Shown here in pieces: positions 1 through 7,746 of a stretch of 64,000 nucleotides of DNA. The position numbers were made by a program, and so were the translations under genes. Origin of the DNA: Actinoplanes sp. NBRC 103695 (GTDB taxonomy: Bacteria; Actinomycetota; Actinomycetes; Mycobacteriales; Micromonosporaceae); contig NZ_BSTL01000018.1 in NCBI RefSeq assembly GCF_030269485.1, positions 124,001 to 188,000 of the forward strand, in the 5' to 3' direction. Each line of letters starts with the position of its first letter. Position 1 is the first letter of the stretch. A model generated the notes under the pieces. It was not told the origin of the DNA, searched no databases, and saw nothing but the letters and a program-made list of their open reading frames with translations.

Positions 1-1171
1 CGTAGCTCTTCAGCTTGGCCGCGGAGGAGGACTCGGCGAAGTACGACGGGAGCAGGTACTTGCCGCGTTCCGGGTCGTCGCCGAACAGCTTCCACAGCAC
101 CGGCAGCAGCGCCTTGTTGCCGAGCAGCGCCGCCTTGTACGGCGGCTCGATCCACACCGTGCCCCGTTTCGAGGGGTCGGCCATGTTCCGGAAGAAGGCC
201 TTGCCGCCCTCCTCGTTCCAGAACCACTCCCACGGATAGAGCATGAAGATGATGTGGATCGGCTCGGCCTTGCTCTCCTGGCCGGGCGCGGGCACGAAGA
301 GCACCCGGTCGCCGGCCACGTCCCAGCCGATCTGGCTCATCGCGATCAGCTCGACCGGGTAGCCCGCTTCCTCGGCCGTGGCCATCAGGTAGGCCACGTT
401 CATCCGGTCCTCGCCGGTCGTCTCCGACGTCTCGTACGCGAAGAAGATCTTGGGTTTCTCGGGGAGCCAGGTGCGCGCCTCACGCAGCTTGTTGATGTTG
501 CGACGCCACGCGCCCGGGTCGGCGGGCTCGCCGTCGGCCGCCTCCCAGCCGACCAGGCGGTCATGGATGGAGTTCCACTGCCGCCACGGGTGCTGGGTCA
601 GGTTGGTCTGGTCGGCCCAGTGCCACTGGATGACCGCCGCCTCGACCAGCGAGGTGGGCGTCTGCGCGTTGAACTCGAGCAGCCTCGGGACGCTGCCGGC
701 GCCGTTGTACCAGAGGTCGAACCGGCCGTACACGCTCGGCGAGAAGTCCGGCGTCTCCATCGGGAAACGCATGTCCGGGTCCTTGTCGTAGTGCGTCCAC
801 GTCTCCGCGTCGCCGTCGAACCAGGTCCGGATGATCTGCTCGTGCGCGAACTCGGGGATGCCGATCCGGGCCAGGAAACAGGTCTCGGGGGTGCACACCG
901 ACTCGAAGAAGCCGCGCTTGCGGCCGTCGACCGTGCGGCGCGGGCACTGCTGCACCATCCAGTCGCCGGCTTCCAGGCACATCGCGTACAGCGTGGTGGT
1001 GGCCGACTCCAGTTCCTCGATCTCGGCCTGGGTGAAGTCGTAGTACGGACCCTCCTGCCAGTACGACATCATCGTGCCGTCGGGCAGCTCGGTGTCGTTG
1101 TATGTCAGACCCAGGCTGTAGTTGGTCAGCCGCCACCCGTCGCGGACCGGACCGTAGGGAACCCGTTTCAC
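1..1171 (-). CDS. Glutathionylspermidine synthase family ATP-grasp ligase (3' end outside window)
   Basis: About 390 codons of a glutathionylspermidine-synthase-like protein (YgiC/YjfC type, synthetase half only) are visible; the gene runs off the left edge, so its stop is not seen. The GTG start at 1171 lies one base after the stop of the upstream gene, so the two are probably translationally coupled. Family features are the stretch LLEFNAQTPTSLVE near residue 160 and, near residue 350, WIEPPYKAALLGNKALLPVLW-like sequence carrying the ATP-grasp lysine. Members form an amide bond at the cost of ATP. Glutathione is not expected in actinomycetes, so the true substrate is unknown and glutathionylspermidine formation should not be assumed. 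Confidence 0.85.
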   Translation of the reverse strand, partial: MKRVPYGPVRDGWRLTNYSLGLTYNDTELPDGTMMSYWQEGPYYDFTQAEIEELESATTTLYAMCLEAGDWMVQQCPRRTVDGRKRGFFESVCTPETCFLARIGIPEFAHEQIIRTWFDGDAETWTHYDKDPDMRFPMETPDFSPSVYGRFDLWYNGAGSVPRLLEFNAQTPTSLVEAAVIQWHWADQTNLTQHPWRQWNSIHDRLVGWEAADGEPADPGAWRRNINKLREARTWLPEKPKIFFAYETSETTGEDRMNVAYLMATAEEAGYPVELIAMSQIGWDVAGDRVLFVPAPGQESKAEPIHIIFMLYPWEWFWNEEGGKAFFRNMADPSKRGTVWIEPPYKAALLGNKALLPVLWKLFGDDPERGKYLLPSYFAESSSAAKLKSY

Positions 1172-1172
1172 C

Positions 1173-1601
1173 TCAGCTGCCGGACTTGGAGCCGGAGCGG
1201 CTGGACGAGCCGGAGCCGCCCTTGCCCACCGAGCCGGTCTTCACCGTGCCGTTGCTGATCCGCCCGCTCGACGGAAGACCGAACGAGGAACGCGCCGCCC
1301 GGTCGTTGTAGGCGAACTTGCTGCCGCCGGAGGGCAGTCGCGAGCCCACCGGGTAACCGGAGCGGTAGCCCGACGAGTGCCAGATGAAGAATCCGCCACC
1401 ACCGCCGCCGTTGTTGTCGTCATCGTCGCAGTTGTCCTCGTCGACGACGACGCCGTTCGCGTCAGCGCAGTAGAAGCCCTCGTCCTGGCTGTCGTTCCCG
1501 TTGTCGCACGCGGCCGTGCCGCCTGCCGCGAGCAGGAGGAAGGTGCTGGTCAGCGACACGCTGCGGGAGGTCATCCGTCGTTTCACAGTCCGCTTCTCCA
1601 C
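1173..1601 (-). CDS. Small exported protein or lipoprotein paired with the ATP-grasp ligase
   Basis: 142 residues. The N-terminus MEKRTVKRRMTSRS plus a hydrophobic run ending GGTAAC looks like a signal peptide with an imperfect lipobox. It is followed by an Asp/Asn-rich segment, a run of six glycines, and a Ser/Gly/Lys-rich tail. A second in-frame ATG (MTSRS) lies nine codons in. The layout resembles the small lipoprotein YgiB that precedes ygiC in enterobacteria, so the pair probably acts together at the envelope. That functional link is inferred from gene order and composition only. Function unknown. Confidence 0.7.
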   Translation of the reverse strand: MEKRTVKRRMTSRSVSLTSTFLLLAAGGTAACDNGNDSQDEGFYCADANGVVVDEDNCDDDDNNGGGGGGFFIWHSSGYRSGYPVGSRLPSGGSKFAYNDRAARSSFGLPSSGRISNGTVKTGSVGKGGSGSSSRSGSKSGS

Positions 1602-1635
1602 AGGTCATTTATAACGCCCGGGAGCAACCGGACGA

Positions 1636-2385
1636 TTACGCGCGGGGACCGCCGGCGACGTAGATCACCTGACCGGACACGAAACCGGCGCCCTCGCTGA
1701 CCAGGAAGGATACGGTGTTCGCGACGTCTTCGGGGCGCCCAGCGCGGCCGACCGGGATCTGACTCACGGCGTTCTTCACGAAATCGTCCCAATCGACGCC
1801 CACGCGCGCGGCGGTCGCCTGCGTCATATCGGTCGCGATGAAACCGGGGGCCACCGCGTTGGCGGTGACCCCGTACCGGCCCAGCTCGATCGCCAGGGTC
1901 TTGGTGAAGCCCTGCAGGCCGGCCTTCGCGGTCGCGTAGTTGGCCTGGCCCCGGTTGCCGAGCGCGGAGGTGCTGGAGAGGCTGACGATGCGGCCCCAGC
2001 CGGCGTCCACCATGTGCTTCTGCACCGTCCGGCTGAACAGGAAGGCGCCGCGCAGGTGGACGCCCATCACCGTTTCCCAGTCGTCGTCGCTCATCTTGAA
2101 CAGCAGGTTGTCGCGCAGCACCCCGGCGTTGTTGACCAGCACCGTGGGCGGGCCGAGCTCGGCGGCGACCCGCTCGACGGCCGCGGTCACCTGGGCGGAG
2201 TCGGAGACGTCCGCGCCGACCGCGATCGAGGTGCCACCGGCCTGCTTGATCGCGTCCGCGGTCTCACCGGCCGTGGTCTCGTCGAGGTCGACCACGGCCA
2301 CGGCCAGGCCGTCCGCGGCCAGTTTGCGGGCCGTGGCGGCGCCGATCCCACGGCCCCCACCGGTGACGATCGCTACACGCGACAT
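1636..2385 (-). CDS. fabG: FabG-type short-chain dehydrogenase (3-oxoacyl-ACP reductase family)
   Basis: 249 residues, the usual SDR length. The Rossmann glycine motif TGGGRGIG is near residue 8, NNAG near residue 87, and the catalytic Ser and YxxxK appear as SLSSTSALGNRGQANYATAKAG near residues 137-158. The VSGQVIYVAGG C-terminus is typical of FabG-like NADPH-dependent ketoacyl reductases. The start ATG is 15 bases downstream of the GH13 gene, so it probably belongs to the same transcript. Because it is not next to other fatty-acid-synthesis genes, the substrate may differ from 3-oxoacyl-ACP. Confidence 0.85.
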   Translation of the reverse strand: MSRVAIVTGGGRGIGAATARKLAADGLAVAVVDLDETTAGETADAIKQAGGTSIAVGADVSDSAQVTAAVERVAAELGPPTVLVNNAGVLRDNLLFKMSDDDWETVMGVHLRGAFLFSRTVQKHMVDAGWGRIVSLSSTSALGNRGQANYATAKAGLQGFTKTLAIELGRYGVTANAVAPGFIATDMTQATAARVGVDWDDFVKNAVSQIPVGRAGRPEDVANTVSFLVSEGAGFVSGQVIYVAGGPRA

Positions 2386-2400
2386 TGCTGCCTCCAGAAC

Positions 2401-4047
2401 TCAGAGTTGGCGACGGAGCCGGATCCAGCGGTAGCCGTATCCCGCGACGTCCAACTTATCCAGCGCGCCCGGCTCCGCGTACTCCTGGTCGGCCAGCACG
2501 TCGTTGGGGAACTCCGCGTCCTCGGCAAGGCTGCTCAGATCGACGACGCCAGGATTGTTGCACAGGTTGTGCACAAACACCATGGTGCCGGTCGCGTCGT
2601 CGGCGCGGTGCACGAGCACGCCCTCCGGCACCGGCACGTCGACGTGCTTGCAGGTGCCGCTGCCCACCTCCGGGCACTCCTTCAGGGTGCGGATCATCCG
2701 CTCGAACCAGGACAGCAGCGACTGCGGATCGTGGCGCTGGAGGGTCACGTTGACCTTCTCGAAGCCGTAGTCCCCGCCGGAGATCACCGGGCGGACGAGG
2801 TCCTTGGGCTTCGCGGTCGAGAAACCGCCGTTGGGCAACAGGCTCCACTGCATCGGCGTACGGATCGCATTGCGCCCGTCCTGGGCCAGGTCGTCGCCCA
2901 TCCCGATCTCGTCGCCGTACCGCAGCACCGGGGTGCCACGCAGGCTGAACTGCAGCGAGTACGCCAGCTCCAGGTGCCTGCGGTCGCCGCCCAGCATGGT
3001 GGCCAGCCGGCGCCGGATGCCGCGTCCGTACAGCTGCATGTTCTCGTCCGGCCCGAACTTGGCGAACACCTCGGCACGCTGGTCGGCGGTGAGCCGGGAC
3101 AGGTCCACCTCGTCGTGGTTGCGCAGGAACGTCGCCCACTGCCCGCCGTCCGGCAGCTTGGGGGTGTCCTGCAGCGCGTCGACGATGCCCTCCGGGTTCT
3201 CCCGGGCCAGCGCCAGCATCAGGCGGGTGTTCAGCATGAAGTCGAAGAGCATGTGGATCCGGCTGGAGGAGCCGCCGGCGTCGCTGAAGAACTTGGTCAG
3301 CTCGGCCGGCTCGACGTTGGCCTCGGCGAGCAGCACCGTGTCGCCCTTGCGCCACTGGACGTGCTGCCGCAGGTCGCTGAGGAAGTCGAGGTCCTTCGGC
3401 GAGTCCGGATTGCCCGGCTCGGTCTGCTCGATGATGAACGGCACCGCGTCCATCCGGAAGCCGGCCACCCCGAGCTGCAGCCAGAACGAGCAGATCTTCT
3501 TGATCTCCTCGCGTACCTCAGGATTGTTGATGTTGAGGTCGGGCTGGAACTTGTAGAAGCGGTGGTAGTACCACAGCCCGGCCTTGCGGTCCTTGGTCCA
3601 CGTGGTGGCCTGCTCGCCGGGGAAGACCATGCCCTGGTGGCGGTCCGAGGGCGCGGTCTCGGACCAGACGAACCAGTCGCGGTACGGCGAGTCCGGCGAC
3701 TCCCGGGCCGACTGGAACCACGGGTGCTGGTCCGAGGTGTGGTTCACCACCAGGTCGATGATCACCTTGATGCCGCGATTGCCCGCCTGATGCAGCAGCT
3801 CCGCGAAGTCGCCCAGGTTACCGAAGCGCGGGTCGACGTTGTAGAAATCGGAGACGTCGTACCCGTCGTCGCGGTTGGGGGTCGGGTGGATCGGGTTGAG
3901 CCAGATGCACGTGACGCCCAGCCGGGACAGATAGTCGAGGCGACCCATCAGCCCGCGGAAATCACCGCAGCCGTCGCCGTTCGAATCGGCGAACGTGTCC
4001 ACATCGAGGCAATAGATGACGGCCTTCTCATACCACCGGTCGCTCAT
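2401..4047 (-). CDS. GH13 alpha-amylase family enzyme, trehalose-synthase-like
   Basis: 548 residues, cytoplasmic (no signal peptide). The N-terminus WYEKAVIYCLDVDTFADSNG matches the opening of trehalose synthase (TreS) type GH13 proteins. Catalytic motifs are all present: DLVVNHTSD, GFRMDAVP with the nucleophile Asp, LLAEAN with the acid/base Glu, and RNHDEVD with the stabilising Asp. TreS interconverts maltose and trehalose, but other GH13 glucosidases share this fold and the C-terminal domain is short, so the exact reaction is uncertain. The gene lies 7 bases after a PadR regulator and 15 bases before fabG, suggesting a PadR-controlled operon. Confidence 0.8.
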   Translation of the reverse strand: MSDRWYEKAVIYCLDVDTFADSNGDGCGDFRGLMGRLDYLSRLGVTCIWLNPIHPTPNRDDGYDVSDFYNVDPRFGNLGDFAELLHQAGNRGIKVIIDLVVNHTSDQHPWFQSARESPDSPYRDWFVWSETAPSDRHQGMVFPGEQATTWTKDRKAGLWYYHRFYKFQPDLNINNPEVREEIKKICSFWLQLGVAGFRMDAVPFIIEQTEPGNPDSPKDLDFLSDLRQHVQWRKGDTVLLAEANVEPAELTKFFSDAGGSSSRIHMLFDFMLNTRLMLALARENPEGIVDALQDTPKLPDGGQWATFLRNHDEVDLSRLTADQRAEVFAKFGPDENMQLYGRGIRRRLATMLGGDRRHLELAYSLQFSLRGTPVLRYGDEIGMGDDLAQDGRNAIRTPMQWSLLPNGGFSTAKPKDLVRPVISGGDYGFEKVNVTLQRHDPQSLLSWFERMIRTLKECPEVGSGTCKHVDVPVPEGVLVHRADDATGTMVFVHNLCNNPGVVDLSSLAEDAEFPNDVLADQEYAEPGALDKLDVAGYGYRWIRLRRQL

Positions 4048-4054
4048 GCCGCCC

Positions 4055-4405
4055 TTAAGTGACCGGGGCGACCGCCCCTGAAACGCCGCGGGCCCGAAGC
4101 CGTTTCTCGGCGATCGCCGCCTGCTCGCGCAGCCGGGCCGACTCGGAGGCCAGCGCCCGCGCGCCGCTCGCGCTGAGCCGGTAGTACCGGCGCAGCCGGG
4201 ACTGCACGATCTCCTCGCGGTCGACCTCGATCAGGCCGTCGCCGCGCAGCCGGTCGAGAGCCGCGTAGAGGGTGCCGGCGCGCAGCTTGACCCGGCCACC
4301 GGTCATCGTCGCCACATCCTCGATCACCGCGTAACCGTGCTGGGGGCCGGCGGCGAGCGCGGTCAGGACGAGGAAGGTGGGCTCTCGCATCGGCGTGTCG
4401 GTCAC
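4055..4405 (-). CDS. PadR family transcriptional regulator
   Basis: 116 residues with the PadR winged helix: LVLTALAAGPQHGYAVIEDV, the wing RAGTLYAALDRLRGDGLIEV, and RRYYRLSASGARAL. Short PadR proteins like this are usually ligand-responsive repressors that act on their own promoter and on neighbours. It is first in a likely operon with the GH13 and fabG genes and divergent from the DedA gene. An imperfect palindrome sits just upstream of its start (see the operator entry). The effector is unknown. Confidence 0.85.
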   Translation of the reverse strand: MTDTPMREPTFLVLTALAAGPQHGYAVIEDVATMTGGRVKLRAGTLYAALDRLRGDGLIEVDREEIVQSRLRRYYRLSASGARALASESARLREQAAIAEKRLRARGVSGAVAPVT

Positions 4406-4414
4406 CGCGCCAGC

Positions 4415-4435
4415 ATATACCGATGAACGGCATAT
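4415..4435. promoter_or_regulatory. Putative PadR operator in the padR/dedA divergent region
   Basis: ATATACCG and CGGCATAT form an inverted repeat (7 of 8 positions match) around a 5-base centre. It begins 10 bases upstream of the padR start and ends 47 bases upstream of the dedA start. PadR operators are usually AT-rich palindromes at their own promoter. The assignment to this PadR is inference. Confidence 0.4.
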
Positions 4436-4481
4436 CGAAGATTCAGTTGAGCTTCAGGTTCGCTGGGTACGTTCGGAGCCT

Positions 4482-5129
4482 ATGGCGCAGACGGATCTCA
4501 GTCAGGCGGGCGGGCTCACCGGGTGGGTGGCGTCCGTCATCGAGTCGTTGGGCGAGGTGGGCGTCGGCCTGCTGGTGGCCCTGGAAAATCTGATCCCACC
4601 CATCCCCAGCGAGATCGTGCTCTCGATGGCGGGCTACCTGGCCGGCGAGGGCAGCGTCAACGTGGTGCTGGTCTGGATCGCCGCCACGGCCGGGTCGGTG
4701 ATCGGCGCGCTCGCGCTCTACTGGCTGGGGTACGCGCTCGGCGAGGACCGCCTGAAACGCTGGCTGGACCACGTGCCGCTGGTCGACCTGAGCGACCTCG
4801 ACAAGGCCGACCGGTGGTTCGAGCGGCACGCCAAGAGCTCGGTGCTGTTCGGCCGCTGCGCGCCGGTCGTGCGCAGCCTGGTCTCCATCCCGGCCGGCGC
4901 CAACAAGATGCCGCTGGGGCTCTTCACGCTGCTGACCGCGATCGGCAGCGGCGTGTGGAACCTGCTTTTCGTCGGCGGCGGCTACCTTCTGGGCTCGCGC
5001 TGGCAGCGGATCGATCAGTACAGCCACTGGCTGGACTACGCGGTCTACGCCTTCCTGGTCGTCACGATCGTCTGGTGGGTGACGAAGAAGCTGCGGCAAC
5101 GGCGAGCGGCCGCCAGCCCGGTGGACTGA
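4482..5129 (+). CDS. DedA family membrane protein
   Basis: 215 residues from the ATG at 4482. Family hallmarks are LLVALENLIPPIPSEIVLSMAGYLAG in the N-terminal re-entrant region and FGRCAPVVRSLVSIPAGANKMPLGLF further on. Several hydrophobic segments follow, with a basic C-terminus (KKLRQRRAAA). DedA proteins sit in the cytoplasmic membrane and take part in lipid-carrier flipping and membrane homeostasis. An in-frame extension to 4377 exists but overlaps padR and the putative operator, so the downstream ATG was chosen. Confidence 0.88.
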   Translation: MAQTDLSQAGGLTGWVASVIESLGEVGVGLLVALENLIPPIPSEIVLSMAGYLAGEGSVNVVLVWIAATAGSVIGALALYWLGYALGEDRLKRWLDHVPLVDLSDLDKADRWFERHAKSSVLFGRCAPVVRSLVSIPAGANKMPLGLFTLLTAIGSGVWNLLFVGGGYLLGSRWQRIDQYSHWLDYAVYAFLVVTIVWWVTKKLRQRRAAASPVD

Positions 5130-5152
5130 CGGCCGTTCACTCGGTTGTTGTT

Positions 5153-6349
5153 TCAGAAGCCGGCGCTGAGCCTGGTGAACTCCCACGTCGGCTGGGCGAT
5201 GCTGGAGCAATGCGAGACGGCGCCGGTGCTGCCGTCGGTGCACTCCCGGTCCCGGTTGACCGCCCAGAAGGTGAAGCGGGACAGGCCCTTGCTCTTGGCG
5301 TAATCGCGGATTCGCTCCCACGTCTGCGGCGTGGTGATCTCACCCTGGTCGGACACGCCGTTCATGCCGGAGATGCCCATGTGCGCGTACGCCTGCTGGT
5401 CGCTCCAGCCGAAGGTGGACTTGAGCTGGTTCTTCAGGCCCTCGGTCGCGCCCACGGTGGCGTTGTACATGTCGCCGCCGCCGACGCCGAAGTCGAACGG
5501 CATCTGGGTGAAGATGTCGATGTTCGCGTTCTTCGCCCTGGCCTGCTGGATCAGCCGGATGCCGTGCACGTTCGGCCCGGTCGGCGTGGTGCCGAAGGTG
5601 AGGATCGTCTTCACGTTCGGGTTGTTGCGCTTGATGATCGCCAGCGCGTCCACGATCCGGTCGGCCACCGTGTAGTTCTCGAACTCGTCGGTGTTCTCGA
5701 TGTCGATGTCGATCGCGCTCAGGCCGAGCGTGTCGATCACCCTCTGGTATGCCCCGGCCAGCGCCTGCGGCGTCGAGCAGTTCGGGCCGAGCTTGTTGCC
5801 CTGCCAGCCGCCGATCGACGGGACCACGCTGCCACCGGCCGCCTTGATCGCGCTGACCGTGGTGAAGTGCGGCGCACTGGTCAGGCTGCCGCCGCCGTCC
5901 CACACCGGGTTGCAGCCGTTGGCCAGCACGAAGGCGATGGTGAACGCCCGGATGCCGGTTTGACGCATCAGCTCGGGCGCGTCCGGCGGGCTGCCCCAGC
6001 CCGGGTAGAGGTACGGCGCCGACGCCATCTTGGTCCCGCCGGGCGGCGGGTTGTCCGGCGGCGTGGTCGGCGGGTCGGTGGGCGGCGTGGTACCGCCGCA
6101 GACGCCCTGGTCGGCCCAGACGTCCCACTGTCCGCTGTGGGTGGCCGGGCTCTCGTTCTGGTTCCACCACTTGGCGCGGTAGTTGTGGCCGGACTGGGAT
6201 GCGGTGTTGCCGCCGACGTAGACCTGCGACGAGTTCCAGGCCCCGGCGCAGGCCTCGGCCGCGTTGGAGGTCGCCATCGGGAGCACGGCGAGCGCCGTGC
6301 CGGTCACTGTCACGGTCAAGACCGTGAGCAGTTTGCTGCGGAGTTTCAT
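5153..6349 (-). CDS. Secreted GH18 chitinase with N-terminal CBM5/12
   Basis: 398 residues: signal peptide (~1-31, ending near SNAAEA), a CBM5/12 chitin-binding module (~33-85; AWNSSQVYVGG, YRAKWW, QWDVW), a short Pro/Thr linker, then a GH18 domain with SIGGWQG and the catalytic DxDxE in AIDIDIENTDE (last Glu is the acid). It degrades chitin outside the cell by substrate-assisted retention. This compact GH18 differs from its two paralogues in the window and lacks a clear promoter. It starts 31 bases after the stop of the upstream chitinase, so both are probably read from that gene's promoter. Confidence 0.9.
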   Translation of the reverse strand: MKLRSKLLTVLTVTVTGTALAVLPMATSNAAEACAGAWNSSQVYVGGNTASQSGHNYRAKWWNQNESPATHSGQWDVWADQGVCGGTTPPTDPPTTPPDNPPPGGTKMASAPYLYPGWGSPPDAPELMRQTGIRAFTIAFVLANGCNPVWDGGGSLTSAPHFTTVSAIKAAGGSVVPSIGGWQGNKLGPNCSTPQALAGAYQRVIDTLGLSAIDIDIENTDEFENYTVADRIVDALAIIKRNNPNVKTILTFGTTPTGPNVHGIRLIQQARAKNANIDIFTQMPFDFGVGGGDMYNATVGATEGLKNQLKSTFGWSDQQAYAHMGISGMNGVSDQGEITTPQTWERIRDYAKSKGLSRFTFWAVNRDRECTDGSTGAVSHCSSIAQPTWEFTRLSAGF

Positions 6350-6380
6350 GGGGGGGTCGCCCTTCGAGCGTGGGGATGTG

Positions 6381-7622
6381 TCAGGGCAGGGTGTTGAGAT
6401 GGGGACGGACCGTGTTGGCGAAGCCGTTGCCGGTCGTCATGTCCCAGTTGATCGACCAGGTCATCGCGCCCCGGATGCCCGGGTAGGTGCGCGGCGGCCG
6501 GAACGAGCCGCAGTTGGTGCCGCGCGCCAGGCAGTCGAGCGCCTGGTTGACGACGCTCGGCGAGACGTAGCCGCCACCGGCCGCGCCCTGGCTCGCCGGG
6601 AGGCCGATCGCGACCTGGTCGGGCCGGAGTCCCGCCTCGGTCTGGATGCACGCCAGCGCCACGATGAAGTTCACCGTGCCCTGGCCGTACGCGGCGTTGT
6701 TGTCGCAGCCGAGCATCGCGCCGGAGTTGTAGAACTGGGTGTGGACGACGGTGAGGATGTCCTTGATGTCCAGCGCCAGCTTGAAGTACGACCCGGCCGG
6801 GTTCTGCATGTCGATGGTCTGCGGCGCCATCGTGATGATCAGGTTCGCGCCGACCCTGCTGCGGACGCTGCGCAGCGCCGAGGCCATGTAGGTCGGGTTG
6901 AGCCCGTTCTCCAGGTCGATGTCGACACCGTCGAAGCCGTACTCGCTGATCAGGTTGACGACCGAGTCGGCGAATCTGGTGGCCGAGGCCGCATCTCCGA
7001 CGCTGATCGAGCCGCGCTCGCCGCCGACCGAGATGATCACCTTCTTGCCGCGTGAGTGCAGCGTGGCGATGTCCGACTTGAAGTTGGCGTTCGTGTAGCC
7101 GCCGAGCGCCGCGCTCAGGCCCGCGTCGACGTTGAAGGACACCGCGCCGGGCGTGCCGGTCGCGTCGGCGAAGGCCACCGCGATCAGGTCGTAGTTCGCG
7201 GGCACCGCGCTGAGCCGGTACTCGTTCGCGGGGTTGTCGAAGTTGTGCCAGTAACCCGTCAGGAAGTGCTTGGGCAGCGGGTCGTTCGGGTTGCCGGGCG
7301 GCGGATCGGTGGGCGGGTCGGTCGGGGGATCAGTGGGCGGATCGGTCGGTGGATCGGTCGGCGGGGTGGTCCCACCGCACGTCCCCTGGTCGGCCCAGAC
7401 GTCCCACTGTCCGCTGTGGCTGGACGGGCTCTCGTTCTGGGTCCACCACTTGGCGCGGTAGTTGTGGCCGTTCTGCGAGGCGAGGTTGCCGCCGACGTAC
7501 ACCTGCGTGGCGCTCCACGCCGGTTCACAGGTGACCGCGGCGCCGGCGGCCGAGGCGAGGTAGACGGCCGAGCCACCGGCCAGGAGGGCGGCGGTCAGGC
7601 CGAGGATGAGGGAACGGCGCAT
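6381..7622 (-). CDS. Secreted GH18 chitinase with N-terminal CBM5/12
   Basis: 413 residues: signal peptide (MRRSLILGL... to ~29), CBM5/12 (~31-85), a linker of repeated TDPP units, and a GH18 domain with ISVGGERG and the catalytic FDGVDIDLE. The module order and linker match the chitinase at 23182-24555, and the two share an identical 20-bp promoter element, so they appear to be paralogues under common control. A GGAAGGGG sequence lies about 8 bases before the ATG. It heads a two-gene chitinase transcript. Confidence 0.9.
   Translation of the reverse strand: MRRSLILGLTAALLAGGSAVYLASAAGAAVTCEPAWSATQVYVGGNLASQNGHNYRAKWWTQNESPSSHSGQWDVWADQGTCGGTTPPTDPPTDPPTDPPTDPPTDPPPGNPNDPLPKHFLTGYWHNFDNPANEYRLSAVPANYDLIAVAFADATGTPGAVSFNVDAGLSAALGGYTNANFKSDIATLHSRGKKVIISVGGERGSISVGDAASATRFADSVVNLISEYGFDGVDIDLENGLNPTYMASALRSVRSRVGANLIITMAPQTIDMQNPAGSYFKLALDIKDILTVVHTQFYNSGAMLGCDNNAAYGQGTVNFIVALACIQTEAGLRPDQVAIGLPASQGAAGGGYVSPSVVNQALDCLARGTNCGSFRPPRTYPGIRGAMTWSINWDMTTGNGFANTVRPHLNTLP
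7301..7370. repeat. Tandem repeat encoding the TDPP linker of the first chitinase
   Basis: About five imperfect 12-bp units of the type GGATCGGTGGGC encode the Thr-Asp-Pro-Pro linker between the CBM5/12 and GH18 domains. The same repeat occurs in the paralogue near 24230-24300. Repeat-number change would alter linker length only. Confidence 0.75.
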
Positions 7623-7657
7623 GGGGGGTGCCCCTTCCAGGATCGGGGGTAGTCCCG

Positions 7658-7689
7658 TAATTATTAGGACTGTTAACTGATCCTGGCAA
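7658..7689 (-). promoter_or_regulatory. Chitinase promoter/operator element, copy 1
   Basis: Read on the minus strand, TTGCCA (7684-7689) and TAATAA (7661-7666) are separated by exactly 17 bases, giving a good sigma70-type promoter about 32 bases upstream of the start. The 20-bp block TAATTATTAGGACTGTTAAC (plus strand, 7658-7677) covers the -10 and most of the spacer and is repeated without change before the chitinase at 24555. A TTA...TAA partial symmetry inside it suggests a repressor site. Confidence 0.65.
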
Positions 7690-7746
7690 GAGGCACCGTC
7701 CTCGGCCTCACCGCCGCCCCTGACCGGACTGAAGGCAGAGCTCGAT

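Noticed and set aside
2014-4062. Long plus-strand open frame opposite GH13 and fabG
   Set aside because: His/Arg/Asp-rich shadow with no domain; the minus-strand genes carry complete catalytic motifs.
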